This document shows positions 37,188-46,560 of a DNA stretch of 64,000 bases, piece after piece. How positions within the stretch are numbered: the first letter of the stretch is position 1; each line of letters starts with the position of its first letter. The notes under the pieces are model-generated. The model searched no databases and was not told the DNA's origin. It worked only from the letters and a program-made list of their open reading frames with translations. The position numbers and the translations under genes are program-made. The DNA is from Bosea sp. BIWAKO-01 (GTDB taxonomy: Bacteria; Pseudomonadota; Alphaproteobacteria; Rhizobiales; Beijerinckiaceae): positions 248,001-312,000 of the forward strand of contig NZ_BCQA01000002.1 in assembly GCF_001748145.1 (NCBI RefSeq), read 5' to 3'.

Positions 37188-37664
37188 ATGACCAAAGAAG
37201 ATGACAATTTCGCTGACCTGACGGCGATGGTTATTTCGGCCTACGTCGCGCATAACAATCTCCCGCGCAGCGAGCTCGTTGAATTGATTTCGAGCACTTA
37301 CTCCGCGCTTACGCAGCTGGGCGCCAAGCCCGAAATCCCGTCAGCGCCGGTCGTGCCCGTTCCCGCCGTTCCGATCAAGAAATCCGTAACCGCCGACGCC
37401 ATCATCTGCCTGGAAGACGGCAAGGCGTTCAAATCCCTCAGACGTCATCTGGGCACCGCCTACAATCTGACCCCCGAGCAATATCGCGCCAAATGGGGCC
37501 TGCCTTCAGACTATCCGATGGTCGCACCGAACTATTCCGAGGCTAGGGCCGCTCTTGCAAAGGCATCGGGCCTGGGGCGCAAGGCCAAGGTGACAACGGC
37601 CGCGCCCGTCGTCGCGAAGCCGCCCCGGGCAAAGCGCGGCCCACGTTCGGTGCCCAGCGCCTGA
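37188..37664 (+). CDS. Ros/MucR-family transcriptional regulator with altered zinc site
   Basis: A 158-residue protein with the MucR layout: acidic N-terminal helices for oligomerisation, then the zinc-finger region CLEDGKAFKSLRRHL and the tail NLTPEQYRAKWGLP. Cys74, Asp77 and His87 are present, but the last ligand, normally His four residues after the HL pair begins, is Ala91. Zinc binding is thus doubtful; some Ros homologues are known to work without zinc. A low-complexity Lys/Ala/Pro tail follows. The upstream DNA is AT-rich, as is usual at MucR-bound promoters, so self-regulation is plausible. AGGAA precedes the ATG. Confidence 0.88.
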   Translation: MTKEDDNFADLTAMVISAYVAHNNLPRSELVELISSTYSALTQLGAKPEIPSAPVVPVPAVPIKKSVTADAIICLEDGKAFKSLRRHLGTAYNLTPEQYRAKWGLPSDYPMVAPNYSEARAALAKASGLGRKAKVTTAAPVVAKPPRAKRGPRSVPSA

Positions 37665-37868
37665 CCCTGCCGCGAACCAAAACAAGCGGCCCGGCGCCAT
37701 GGGACACGACAGCCACGGAGGCCGGCGGCGTCTTCTCATTTCGCCTGCGCTGGGCTCTGGAGGACGCTCGCGTTTTCTGCTGACCGGGCCGCCGCAGCGC
37801 CTGCCGCGCGATCGGCTCGCCGGTGACACCAATCGCCTCCGTCTGACCTCGAGAGGAAGATCATCCTG

Positions 37869-38573
37869 ATGCCCAGCAAGGAACGCGTCCTCATCACCGG
37901 TTCCGCCGCCGGCATCGGCCGCGCCACGGCCGAGCGCTGCCGGGCCGAAGGCTATGAGGTGATCGGGATCGATCGCGACGGCGACGGCATCCGGGCGGAC
38001 CTGTCCGATCCTGAAGCCACTGCCACCGCGCTGTCTCAAGCCCTACGCGGCGGGCCGATCACGCGGCTCGTCAACAATGTCGGCATAGTGCGGCCCGGGA
38101 CCGTCGAGCAGCAGGGCCTGGCCGATCTCGATCTCGCCGTCTCGCTGAACCTGCGCTGCAGCCTGCAATGCCTACAGGCGCTCCTGCCGGGAATGAAGGA
38201 AGCGGGCTTCGGCCGGGTCGTCAACATCGCGTCCAGGGCGGCGCTCGGCAAGGAGCGGCGCAGCGTCTATGCAGCGACCAAGGCCGGTCTCATCGGCATG
38301 GGCAAGGTCTGGGCGCTCGAACTCGGCCGCCACGGTATCACGTCCAACAGCATCGGGCCGGGGCCGATCCGCACCGAGCTGTTCGAGCGCGCCAATCCCC
38401 CCGGAAGTCCGGCGACGCAGGCGATCCTCGACGCCGTTCCGGTCGGACGCATGGGAGAGCCGGACGACGTCGCCAACGCCGTCGCTTTCCTGCTCGACGC
38501 GCGCAGCGGCTTCGTCACCGGACAGACCCTCTATGTCTGCGGCGGCATGACCGTCGGCGCGGCCGGAAGCTGA
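37869..38573 (+). CDS. Short-chain dehydrogenase/reductase
   Basis: A 234-residue classical SDR with the cofactor motif TGSAAGIG near the N-terminus, NNVGI, the active-site Ser in NIASRAALG, YAATK (Tyr-x3-Lys) and a PGPIRTE motif. An acidic residue after strand 2 (IGIDRDGD) suggests NAD(H). No pathway partners are adjacent, and the substrate cannot be inferred. The gene stands alone. Confidence 0.9.
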   Translation: MPSKERVLITGSAAGIGRATAERCRAEGYEVIGIDRDGDGIRADLSDPEATATALSQALRGGPITRLVNNVGIVRPGTVEQQGLADLDLAVSLNLRCSLQCLQALLPGMKEAGFGRVVNIASRAALGKERRSVYAATKAGLIGMGKVWALELGRHGITSNSIGPGPIRTELFERANPPGSPATQAILDAVPVGRMGEPDDVANAVAFLLDARSGFVTGQTLYVCGGMTVGAAGS

Positions 38574-39354
38574 ATGCCAGTGAACTAGTGGCCTGGCTCG
38601 CAAGCGCGCACCATCCTGCGGAAGAACGAATGCCAGCTTTCCGGCAGATGCTCGATGTCTGCTGTTGGCGCAAATCGCCATCAATTGTGTAGCCACGCTC
38701 TGGACCACTACGCGCTCGATCCCTTTTCAGAACGGCAACTTTACCGTTGAAGTAGGAGACAGCCTGCATGGTTCACAACGCGAAACTTCGGGACAATCTC
38801 GCCCTTTGACCAATCGCAAAGAGGATTGCCGAAAAGCAGTCGTCCCAAATGTCAGGAAGGCGCCGGTGCGGGGGGCGGTTCCGCCCTTAACAGAAAACAT
38901 TGGGACCAAGGATTTAGCACGCCGTGTGGGAGCGCAGCTCCATCTGCCGGGAGTCCTGTTTTCCATTCTGAAGCTGCTCACCACTGAGCTCTGGAATAAG
39001 GCGCATTGCTCCGCGGAACTCATCGCGCGCCCAAAGGTTTTCTGGCCTAGGAGGACCGCACCATGAGCAGGAGTTCCGATCATCTCACTGATGCACCCGC
39101 CCCCCTCAGGACAGCCCGACGCCCCGGACAGTCCGGAGAGGATGCTGAGCGTCGTGCCGGCCCAAACCCGCGCTCAGCTCATCCCACAGGGCCCCATGCG
39201 CCTTACGAACCGGGCGATAGCGAGGGCCTTGCAGCGGAAAAACACTATTCCGACTCGGTATCAGATCCCACCGCCGTGACAGGTGAGCCCAAGCGCGAGC
39301 CGAGCGGGACCATCAGGATCATCGACACTCGCAACAGCCACGACTAACGACGAC
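38574..39354. other. Region with a dispersed repeat and no firm gene
   Basis: A 94-codon frame at 39063-39347 (Ser/Pro/Arg-rich, with a plausible GGAGGA upstream) has no family features, and I do not support it as a gene. A repeat copy lies at 38631-38671. Confidence 0.5.
38631..38671 (+). repeat. Dispersed repeat, 41-bp diverged copy
   Basis: Begins TGCCAGCTTTCCGGCA and ends CGATGTCTGCTGTTGGCGC. The right half fits well; the left half has diverged. Confidence 0.65.
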
Positions 39355-39600
39355 CCGGCGGCGAGCGGATTTCTTCCCGCCGTCGTCAACGGCGTGCATC
39401 CATACGTCAAAGACCAGATCCTTGGGCATGCGGTCGACGACATGTCCCGGCTCTATACGAACGTGCCGAAGCAGCCGCTGATTGACGCGATTAATCAGAT
39501 TGCCGTGCCGGAGCTTTGGCAAAAGGCCGAGTGGGACCCGCTGAAGTGGTCTGAAAAACTGGTCAACAGCCAGGAAGCGAGACGGACCCAAAGCGCCCCT
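39355..39600 (+). pseudogene. Tyrosine recombinase (integrase) C-terminal remnant
   Basis: The reading VHPYVKDQILGHAVDD then MSRLYTNVPKQPLIDAIN and WQKAEWDPL matches the end of phage-type integrases, with the conserved GH and catalytic Tyr (RLYT). The core-binding domain and catalytic Arg residues are gone. It is distinct from the integrase at 52836. It probably marks the edge of a lost element. Confidence 0.75.
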
Positions 39601-39657
39601 AGACGCCGCCTGCGACAGCATGTCAGCCTAGCGACGGGAACAGTTGGGGCGGCAAAG

Positions 39658-39984
39658 ATGAGGTGTCAAATCACGGCAGCGTTGGCTGTCCTGGCTTTGA
39701 CGTCGGTGGGTGAGGCAAAGGCAGACACTGTTAGCAATGCCCACGCGCTTTGTCGGGTCATCGACCGTACCGGCCTTGCGAGCACCCCCTGCGCAGTGTC
39801 CGGCGGGAAACGGTCCGTTACGGAGGTGATCGATATGAACAGCGGCGATGCCAGTAAGACCTGCGGGAAAATCGTCGATCTGATGCGAGCCAAGAAAATC
39901 GGCTTCGACACTGGGTGGACGCTGCAAATCAAGTCTCCCTCCAGCGGATCAAACACCATCGCGATCTGCAACCTGCCAAAATAG
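39658..39984 (+). CDS. Small secreted protein of unknown function
   Basis: A 108-residue precursor with a signal peptide (MRCQITAALAVLALTS, cleavage near AKA at 23). The mature part has cysteines in ALCRV, TPCAVSGG, KTCGK and AICNLP that could pair into two disulfides. I recognise no family. The frame is open upstream into the integrase remnant, but the signal peptide fixes the start at 39658. Confidence 0.6.
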   Translation: MRCQITAALAVLALTSVGEAKADTVSNAHALCRVIDRTGLASTPCAVSGGKRSVTEVIDMNSGDASKTCGKIVDLMRAKKIGFDTGWTLQIKSPSSGSNTIAICNLPK

Positions 39985-40931
39985 AGCGATGGCCCTGCTC
40001 ACGAGGCTGGCAAGTTATGGCAATCCACTAACCGCGCCAACCGGATGAGGCGTCATGACCAATCAGTGTCTCCGCCCCGTCTTCGTCAGCCATCAGACCG
40101 CGGCCGCCCTCTAGAGATCAGCATTGACACGTCCGACGGTTGGGTTCGCCGTGCCTCCGGCCGCCATAAACCGCGGGCGAATCGTGCCCCCTACCGCTCT
40201 CAGATGAGCGGTACCTCCACCAGAACAGCCCCTCGAGAGCGCGCGGCGGTAACGTCGGAATCTGCATTCATCTCCTCGAAGGAGCGCGGCGCTGGCAACT
40301 GCTTACCGGCAGCAAGCGAGTCCGCTACCCAAGTTCGGAGGCTGAACGCGCATGGAAACGCAGGGTTCCGCCGCAAAGAGGCCCGCCACACCTTTCGGAG
40401 CGACGGGCCAGCTTATTCCGGGCGAAGGATCGGGTCGCCCGACGATGTTCTAATTTTGACGCCAGATTCGCTCGCGTGAAAACCGAAGCTCCACAATGAG
40501 TGCGAGGAGGCTGCCGGGAGAGCCTGGCCAAGTGATCTGCGGCCAGAGCCACGAATGAAGCTGAGGAGCAAATCCCCGCGATCTCGGATCCAGACTATCA
40601 GGACCACTCCAATCGGCCGCGACTAGGCGGCCCTGCCGCGGACACGGGCGAGGAACAGTCCACTGCGAATGACGGGCGTATCCTTCTTCCAGCTGACGAC
40701 GCCGTTCCGCTGGCCATTGAGAGCGGGGCTCCGGCAGCACACTCCTCACGTCCGCTTCCGGGCCGTGCGCCAATGTCTGGAGCTGGCGCCAGGCGGACGG
40801 GTAGGCGAGCGCAACGACCGAGATGGGTGGCTTCCGAATATGTATCGACTACCGAAAACCGGTCGCTGCCGCCAGAATAGCAAAGCCGTCAGGTTTGCCT
40901 CACACCAGGACCCAACTTTGCGCGGGGCATC
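39985..40931. other. Long region without a supported gene
   Basis: About 950 bases. Short frames on both strands lack family features. A full dispersed-repeat copy is at 40750-40789. The last 100 bases presumably hold the promoter of the secreted protein gene at 40932. Confidence 0.5.
40750..40789 (+). repeat. Dispersed 40-bp repeat, full copy
   Basis: Begins GTCCGCTTCCGGGCC and ends GCGCCAATGTCTGGAGCTGGCGC minus its inner variation. The outer hexamers GCGCCA and TGGCGC of the right half are perfect inverted repeats here. Confidence 0.8.
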
Positions 40932-42176
40932 ATGCGCTATCGTTTCCCAGTGCTAACTCTGCTTCTGTGGTCGACATTCACGGCTTGTGAGGTGGGAGCG
41001 GCCACTCCGGTGGTCGTTGGATGCGGCAGCGGGGCCATTGATCCTGTCGCGGTCTATGCACCCTTCGGCGCCGGCCCGCTGACGCTTGCGAAGGTCCATT
41101 GCCTCCGATTTCCGCTAAGCAATTATCCCGTGTCTCCGCCGACACTGTCGCTGGACGGGAGCGCTGTCTTCGTTTTCGACAGCGTCAATGGTTTATGGCT
41201 CGCTGCTATGGAGGATGAGCCCGTTCTCCAGCGCTTCGATGGGCGCGTGACCGGCCTCATTCCCGGTGGCGACCTGCCGTTCGCGTGGTCGGAGGACGCG
41301 CGCTCGGTCCTGGGTGTCAGACAGAAGACCTCGAAACCTGGCGGCCTCGCCCTGGGGCCGCTCAAGCCTTTCCTCTTTTCGGTGGACGGCACGACGCAGC
41401 AACTGCCGGACCTCCTGAGCCCGGCCGGCCCTCTGGACGAGCTATACTGGGCGGGGCAAGCCGGCATGGCCGTGGCCGCTTTCGGGACCAGGGGCGCCTA
41501 CTACCAACCCGAGCATGCTGATCCACAACCGACCATCGCGTTCGTGAATGCGCGCACCGGGCAAGTCATACAATCAATCGAGAAGAATGCTGTGCCCGGC
41601 CTCACCGGGAATGCCAGAACCAATGCGGTCGCATCGGTTGTGGGCGCCGATGGCCGTATCCATGCCCTGATCGCCTTCTCACCCAATCAATGGGTCCTGT
41701 GGGTTCAAGGTGAGCGGCCCCAGATCGTCCCTGTCGGCGTCACGATCTGGCGGACAGAGTTCGCGCTCAGTCCCGACGGCCGCAACGTGCTTGTGATGAA
41801 GAATTTGCGCGCATTTGGCGGAAACTGCGATCGCAGCGGCTCGGACTGTTCCCAATGGACGCCTGACACAGGCACCAGCGCCGAACTGCGTGAATTGCCA
41901 AGCGGAAGGCTGATCTGGTCCGTCAGTGGGACAGCAAAGGCATCGTCGAGCTACGGCGCGCCTGCGATCAGCCGGGATGGCCGATACGCGCTGATCTTAA
42001 TGCTCACAGAAGATCGAGGACCAACCGCTGCCCTCATTTCCATGGAAACGGGCGAGGTGCTTCAAGAGATACCCAGCCCTGGGATGAGCGAATGTGCGAT
42101 TGGCTTTTCGCGGGATAGCAGTGCTGCGTGGATCAGCTGCCGCTCACGTCTCGTGAAGTATGACATCGGACCGTGA
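40932..42176 (+). CDS. Exported beta-propeller-like protein of unknown function
   Basis: A 414-residue protein with a hydrophobic N-terminus (PVLTLLLWSTFTACEVGAA) that may be a signal peptide or a lipoprotein signal with Cys19. The rest has repeated propeller-like strands: TLSLDGSAVFVFD, FAWSEDARSVLGV, FALSPDGRNVLVM, AISRDGRYALILM and GFSRDSSAAWISC. The S-x-DG-R pattern resembles TolB/WD-type repeats. No partner genes are adjacent. Function is unknown. Confidence 0.75.
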   Translation: MRYRFPVLTLLLWSTFTACEVGAATPVVVGCGSGAIDPVAVYAPFGAGPLTLAKVHCLRFPLSNYPVSPPTLSLDGSAVFVFDSVNGLWLAAMEDEPVLQRFDGRVTGLIPGGDLPFAWSEDARSVLGVRQKTSKPGGLALGPLKPFLFSVDGTTQQLPDLLSPAGPLDELYWAGQAGMAVAAFGTRGAYYQPEHADPQPTIAFVNARTGQVIQSIEKNAVPGLTGNARTNAVASVVGADGRIHALIAFSPNQWVLWVQGERPQIVPVGVTIWRTEFALSPDGRNVLVMKNLRAFGGNCDRSGSDCSQWTPDTGTSAELRELPSGRLIWSVSGTAKASSSYGAPAISRDGRYALILMLTEDRGPTAALISMETGEVLQEIPSPGMSECAIGFSRDSSAAWISCRSRLVKYDIGP

Positions 42177-42646
42177 TGGCCCTCCGCACAGACCTTCGCA
42201 AATTGGGCTGAATTGGCACCCGCTATCGTCGCGCCGCTGACGAGCCAGAAATCCTGAGAGCGGATATTGGCGGGGTCCGTTTAGGGGAGCTTTCGGCCGT
42301 GCCGCTGTGCGCCAGGAGGTCGGCTTTCGGGCAGCAGCGATGATCCGGGACCCGGCTTTGCCAATCGAAACACCCGGCGAAGAATGAAGGAGCCGAGCAA
42401 AAGGCTTGCCATCAAGACAGCGCCGGACGCCGCGCCGATCAAGAGCGTATTGGCACGCAAAAAATGCCCCTACGTTGAAGCTTCGTCACCACCATGAGCA
42501 TTGGACCGGTTCTGGGTAGGGCTCGTCCGCGCACCACGACGACCACCGCAGCTAGTTTGAGTTGCCCGGCACGGGATCCGAAAAGCGGCGGCAGGCCTTG
42601 AGAATTGAACCGGCGCGCTCATCTAATGGAACGGTGCCGGCTCCCA
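42177..42646. other. Intergenic region with a half repeat
   Basis: No gene is supported. GTCGGCTTTCGGGCAGC at 42319-42335 matches the left half of the dispersed repeat. Confidence 0.5.
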
Positions 42647-42952
42647 TCACGGCGTTCCTCCCGGGTTGCCATTTCCACGAGGCGCTAAAGCACACTCGCG
42701 ATTGGCCCCGGTTCCGGGGGCGTTCTCGAAAACGCAGGCTGTCCCAGGAGGGCTACCGCACATTCTCGGCATGTCGCGGAAGCCGACGCACCTTCCGCTT
42801 GAGACATGCCGATATCCGGGCCCGCCCTTGCAGCCGCACCCAGTGCATCGGCTTGTGTCCATGATACATCCGGCGGCGTAGGCAGGGCCACCACACAGCA
42901 GCAGCAAGGCGACGAAGACAGCGCCGTGCATCTGGCTGAAGCGTCGACGCAT
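42647..42952 (-). CDS. Small cysteine-rich secreted protein
   Basis: A 101-residue precursor from the ATG at 42952. The signal peptide (MRRRFSQMHGAVFVALLLLC) ends near AYAAG. The mature part has eight cysteines, including CTGCGCKGGPGYR, RCVGF, RMCGSPPG and ACVFE, so it should be disulfide-stabilised in the periplasm or outside the cell. The Gly/Pro-rich tail is low complexity. I recall similar short unnamed proteins in rhizobia, but no function. Confidence 0.65.
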   Translation of the reverse strand: MRRRFSQMHGAVFVALLLLCGGPAYAAGCIMDTSRCTGCGCKGGPGYRHVSSGRCVGFRDMPRMCGSPPGTACVFENAPGTGANRECALAPRGNGNPGGTP

Positions 42953-43428
42953 TTCTGGAAGAGCCAAGCGTGGATGTGTACGCACTGGATATCCCTGTGC
43001 TGCAGTCGGTCAGTTAATCAGAGGCGTGCCGAGCCCAATACGATCTCCCGGCAATTACTGCTTGTTATTATCCGCCAAAAAATTGTTCCCGCCTGCCTTG
43101 GCCTTCCATCATGAACCGTCTCGCCGGGGCCCGCGCAATACCGTTTCGCGGGGTTCATTTGACAGCTTTAGAACGGCTCGGATGGCACCCTCGTTGGCCT
43201 TCAGCCATTCCAATGTGCGAGCAACTGCCCCCAGGCGTTCCAGGTCGAACTTCTCGACGCTTTCGCCGCAGTTCCCCCGCACTGTCGGGATTCGCCGCGG
43301 GCTAAAGTCCGACCACCCCTCCCCTCCCCTACCCTACCCAGTCGCTCGTCATCGTGGGCGACGCTGTTTACCTCCACCGCTGTTCAAGCCCGAACGCTGC
43401 GCCGACAGGTCGACGAGGCCCCTTCCGC
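42953..43428. other. Region without a supported gene
   Basis: About 475 bases, locally AT-richer around 43020-43090. No repeat, RNA gene or convincing frame was found. Confidence 0.45.
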
Positions 43429-44223
43429 TTAAGCAACTTCAACGACGCAGCGTGGGTTGAATCCCTGATTTTCCCGATCGCCGTGAAGGTTTGGATAGCC
43501 GGCCTGATTGGCGAAGACGCGTGTCCGCCCGACACGATAATCATGCGAGCCGTGATCGTGACCGTGGATCCAGAGTGCAGGCTGAAACTCCTCGATGATG
43601 TTGCTGAGGTCAGAAGTGAATGCTGGGGTAAGCGGGCTGCCCTGATACCGAGACTCGATCGAATCCGGATGAGGGGCATGGTGAGTGACTACGACAGTCG
43701 GGCCGCTGTGAGGTATCGCAAGCTCGTGCCGGACAAACGTCAAGTCGAGCCTGTGCTCAGCTGCAGCGTGCCATGGCATGAACCGGCTATAGTGCCCGCT
43801 CTCTTCTCGATATCGTATGAGGCGGTGATCGTTCAGCGTTTCCCCGGCATAGACCATGGATGGCTTCGGCGTCCCGTACAGCCGATAATCGGTCCATAGG
43901 ATACATCCGATGAAGCGGGCGCCGTTGATGATGACCGTCCGGCGAAAAAGCAGATCGACATCGGCGAGCGCCGCCGCCTTCACGCCCTTGGCAAGATTGG
44001 ATTTGAATTCGGTTCCGTAGAACTCGTGGTTCCCTGGAACGTACACAATCGGCCTATCTCGCAGCGGTCCGATTTCCCTTTGTGTGGCCAGCCACTGAGC
44101 CGCTGCGGAAATTGGCTGCCCGATGTCGCCGGCGAAAACGGCCACGTCGAATTCGGGCATCGGGGCTGGAAACTCGAACCTTCCACATTCGAGATGAAGG
44201 TCGGAAACCACTAGCAGGCGCAT
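43429..44223 (-). CDS. Calcineurin-like metallophosphoesterase
   Basis: A 264-residue metal-dependent phosphoesterase with all family motifs in order: SDLHLE, AGDIG, PGNHEFY, VVTHHAPH and HGHDH. These bind the dimetal centre. No signal peptide or membrane segment is seen, so it is cytoplasmic. The substrate may be a nucleotide, a nucleic acid end or a phosphoprotein. It is the last gene of a probable three-gene minus-strand operon, 50 bp after the HAD gene. Confidence 0.9.
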   Translation of the reverse strand: MRLLVVSDLHLECGRFEFPAPMPEFDVAVFAGDIGQPISAAAQWLATQREIGPLRDRPIVYVPGNHEFYGTEFKSNLAKGVKAAALADVDLLFRRTVIINGARFIGCILWTDYRLYGTPKPSMVYAGETLNDHRLIRYREESGHYSRFMPWHAAAEHRLDLTFVRHELAIPHSGPTVVVTHHAPHPDSIESRYQGSPLTPAFTSDLSNIIEEFQPALWIHGHDHGSHDYRVGRTRVFANQAGYPNLHGDRENQGFNPRCVVEVA

Positions 44224-44273
44224 TCTATATCCATTCGTAGATGGCGGCGTGCTCGGGCGGGCGGCCGGAGCTT

Positions 44274-44903
44274 TCAGCCTGCCTGGGCAGCGGCAATTCG
44301 GGCGAAGAGTTTGACGATCCTGCTTGGCGCATAGATCGATGGCCGCGCGGCATAAGACGCTTCGAACTCGACGATCGGCATTGCGGAGGCGCCTGCAGCC
44401 AGGGGGCCCATCACGTCGGCTTCGAGGCTATCGCCGACGAACAATATCTGTGACAGCTGAAGTTCGAGCTGCGAGGAAACCAGCTGATAGATTTCTTTCT
44501 GTGGCTTCATCAGCCCGGTTTGAAAGGAAAGAATGAACGCGTCCGGGAAGCCCGGGAGGCACTCGATCAGCGCTTCTTCGTATGGCGCCGTTAGATTCGA
44601 GCAGATGGCGATTTTGAGCCTCGCCCGTCGCATTGCCGCCCAAACCCCATCCATGCCCGGCCTTGCCCGGGTCGAAGCGCACTCGGCCTTGAGATCGCCC
44701 TCAAGCTCCGCCAACTTGTCTTCATCAATGAAAGTGGCGATCTTCCGTGAAAGCTCGCGAAGTCCGAGCGGCTGAGTAAGCGCCCGCACGGCTGCGACTC
44801 TTGAAGGCTCGCTCGCAAGAAGCGCGCGGAATGGTTGCCGCTTATCGGTGATCTCGACAACGGTGCCAAAGGCATCGAAGCAAATGGCGCGGATCTCAGT
44901 CAT
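44274..44903 (-). CDS. HAD-superfamily hydrolase
   Basis: A 209-residue phosphatase-like protein with HAD motif I FDAFGTVV (nucleophile Asp9; the usual second Asp is missing as in DxFGT dehalogenase/epoxide-type members), motif II ICSNL, motif III Lys in GLMKPQ and motif IV FVGDSLEADV. It starts 6 bp after the stop of the MbcA/ParS-like gene, so the two are certainly co-transcribed. Its substrate is unknown; a small phosphorylated metabolite is the default guess. Confidence 0.88.
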   Translation of the reverse strand: MTEIRAICFDAFGTVVEITDKRQPFRALLASEPSRVAAVRALTQPLGLRELSRKIATFIDEDKLAELEGDLKAECASTRARPGMDGVWAAMRRARLKIAICSNLTAPYEEALIECLPGFPDAFILSFQTGLMKPQKEIYQLVSSQLELQLSQILFVGDSLEADVMGPLAAGASAMPIVEFEASYAARPSIYAPSRIVKLFARIAAAQAG

Positions 44904-44909
44904 CGAGCC

Positions 44910-45419
44910 TCAGTGCCACTTTATGTCGTCGACGGTGTACGGCCGAAAGTTCTCGTCAGCTTCGTTTGGGGCGATGTGACGGACGACGCCTGCCAGGCAT
45001 TGCCGAACGTCCATTTGACGTTCGAACGACACGCACAAAAGTTCTATCGGTGCCTGCCCAGCGAACGGTTCGGCCTCAATTGGGCGCAAGAGCCAACGCC
45101 TTTCCTCCTCGGCGGTGTTCACAAGCTGCCGTAAGCCGGCGAAGACTCCTAAGATCGCCGAGATCCGCATCATGGTGTCTGTTTCGAGAACCAGCGGCTT
45201 GTGCCATCGGGAGAGGCGAACCCAGCGGTGAAATTCTCGCTGTCTGCAGCCAAGAAGTTGAAGCTGTCTCCGCTCCGGCAGATCCCATCGCTTCACGATG
45301 TTGACGAACACGCGCATGACGGAGCCGCTCAAGCGCGCCCGCTCTTCGTCGGTTGGTTCTTTCACCGCTTGGCTCCTACGTGGATTCGAGTTTGACGAAT
45401 GGCCGCACGGCAGCGTCAT
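44910..45419 (-). CDS. MbcA/ParS/Xre-type antitoxin-domain protein without a RES partner
   Basis: Up to 169 residues. The C-terminal half carries the toxin-binding pattern of the MbcA/ParS/Xre antitoxins: MRISAILGVFAGLRQLV, then WLLRP and FAGQAPIELL, ending in a short helix. The middle (RRQLQLLGCRQREFHRWV) fits the helix-turn-helix. Normally a RES-domain NAD-degrading toxin gene follows; here a HAD hydrolase and a metallophosphoesterase follow instead. The start is uncertain: ATG at 45419, GTG near 45365 or ATG at 45317. It is divergent from a small XRE regulator gene, with a palindromic operator between. Confidence 0.72.
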   Translation of the reverse strand: MTLPCGHSSNSNPRRSQAVKEPTDEERARLSGSVMRVFVNIVKRWDLPERRQLQLLGCRQREFHRWVRLSRWHKPLVLETDTMMRISAILGVFAGLRQLVNTAEEERRWLLRPIEAEPFAGQAPIELLCVSFERQMDVRQCLAGVVRHIAPNEADENFRPYTVDDIKWH

Positions 45420-45433
45420 TCGAGATTCGTGTT

Positions 45434-45458
45434 GAGTATACTCCGTGGTGAAATACTC
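45434..45458. promoter_or_regulatory. Tandem operator sites between the antitoxin-like and XRE genes
   Basis: GAGTATACTC is a perfect 10-base palindrome, followed after six bases by GAAATACTC, a related second site. The arrangement resembles operator pairs of small XRE controller proteins and sits just upstream of the XRE gene. Confidence 0.5.
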
Positions 45459-45481
45459 TACAATCCAGCTCTTTCCATCGG

Positions 45482-45709
45482 ATGGAAATCCGTGAGGTCC
45501 TGGCGGCCAACATAAGGCGATACCGGCGCACCGCAGGTTTGTCGCAGGAAGAACTCGCTCTTAGAGCAGGGGTCGACCGGACGTACGTCAGTGCAATCGA
45601 GCGCTGTCGCTACAGCGCAAGCGTCGACGTATTGGATAGGATCGCCCGGGAGCTCGGTGTCGAAGCGGCTGCGCTTTTGACACGACCGAGCACCGAATTT
45701 GGCGAGTGA
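45482..45709 (+). CDS. Small XRE-family regulator (controller-protein-like)
   Basis: A 75-residue protein that is almost wholly a helix-turn-helix domain: ANIRRYRRTAGLSQEELALR, then VDRTYVSAIERCRYSASVDVLDR (quoted in two parts) and ELGVEAAALL. The size and sequence resemble controller proteins of restriction-modification systems and similar orphan regulators. No methylase or nuclease is nearby. It probably controls itself and the divergent operon through the paired sites at 45434-45458. No clear ribosome site is visible. Confidence 0.82.
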   Translation: MEIREVLAANIRRYRRTAGLSQEELALRAGVDRTYVSAIERCRYSASVDVLDRIARELGVEAAALLTRPSTEFGE

Positions 45710-46560
45710 GGCATCCGCGCTGCGAGGCGTCCCACTGGCAGCGGTGCCGCGACCTATCCCGGTGCATCGGCTAGTGGCCCAAGTGGTAGGTGCGCTGCGC
45801 GCCCGGCAGGCGCCGGGGTTTGCGCATTGGCAGGTCGTCCCCTGCCCTCGAGGCCAGCACTGCCGCCGCGACAGCGGCCCGGGCATGCGTCTCCTCTTTC
45901 GCCCTCGCCTGCGCAAACAAATCGGACGCTCGGCACCCTCGAGCCACTCTTCGGCAAGCGAAAGCGAACTTCCCGACAAGGTCGTGATGTTGTCCGCTGG
46001 TTGAGCGGCGTCAGAGCTATCCCAGTTTACTTCCGGAGCTGCGATACCAATCGCGCGTGAGCCATCTTGTCCGGCGTCTTAGATCGGCATCCTGCCGGAC
46101 GATCATCGCAACATCGCCGCCGCCGGTGTTGCTGCGGCTCTCACGAGGCGACCGGTCGAGGTGGAAGCGATCGTTTCAACTCCCCGAGGGACAGATGTGG
46201 CGCGCAGATTGTCGAGCCAGAATTATTCTGCCTGCCGGCCCAGAGTAATTAGCTCCTGATTCTACCAATCTGGCAGCTGTGCGAGCCTCGCTGGCCATCG
46301 GCTGACGCGACTTGTGGCCGATTGTTGGTTGGCCCGGAACGTATCAGGGAAGGCGGCACATTCGATCCGGTAAGCCAATGATATATATTGTCTATTCTCC
46401 GTAGTGGCCAACTTGAAAAGCTCTGGTTCGGCGCCGGTTCCACAAAGGTCAGAATCCATTAACCTTAAATGGCTGGACGCCCGCGGAGAATCGTGGCGTA
46501 GCTTGTCGGGCAATGGGCGCTAGAACGCCCTTAACCCGACAATGAGGACAAGAAGCGCCA
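45710..46560. other. Region upstream of repA without a supported gene
   Basis: About 850 bases. No convincing frame is present on either strand. The last 250 bases include AT-rich sequence (TGATATATATTG at 46379) and probably the repABC promoter and RepA/RepB operators, though I cannot assign exact sites. Confidence 0.45.

Noticed and set aside
39063..39347. A 94-codon plus-strand frame preceded by GGAGGA-like sequence
   Set aside because: The translation is low-complexity and Pro/Arg/Ser-rich with no family features; evidence was too weak to list as a CDS.
45482..45709. A restriction-modification system implied by the controller-like XRE gene
   Set aside because: No methyltransferase or endonuclease gene exists on either side.
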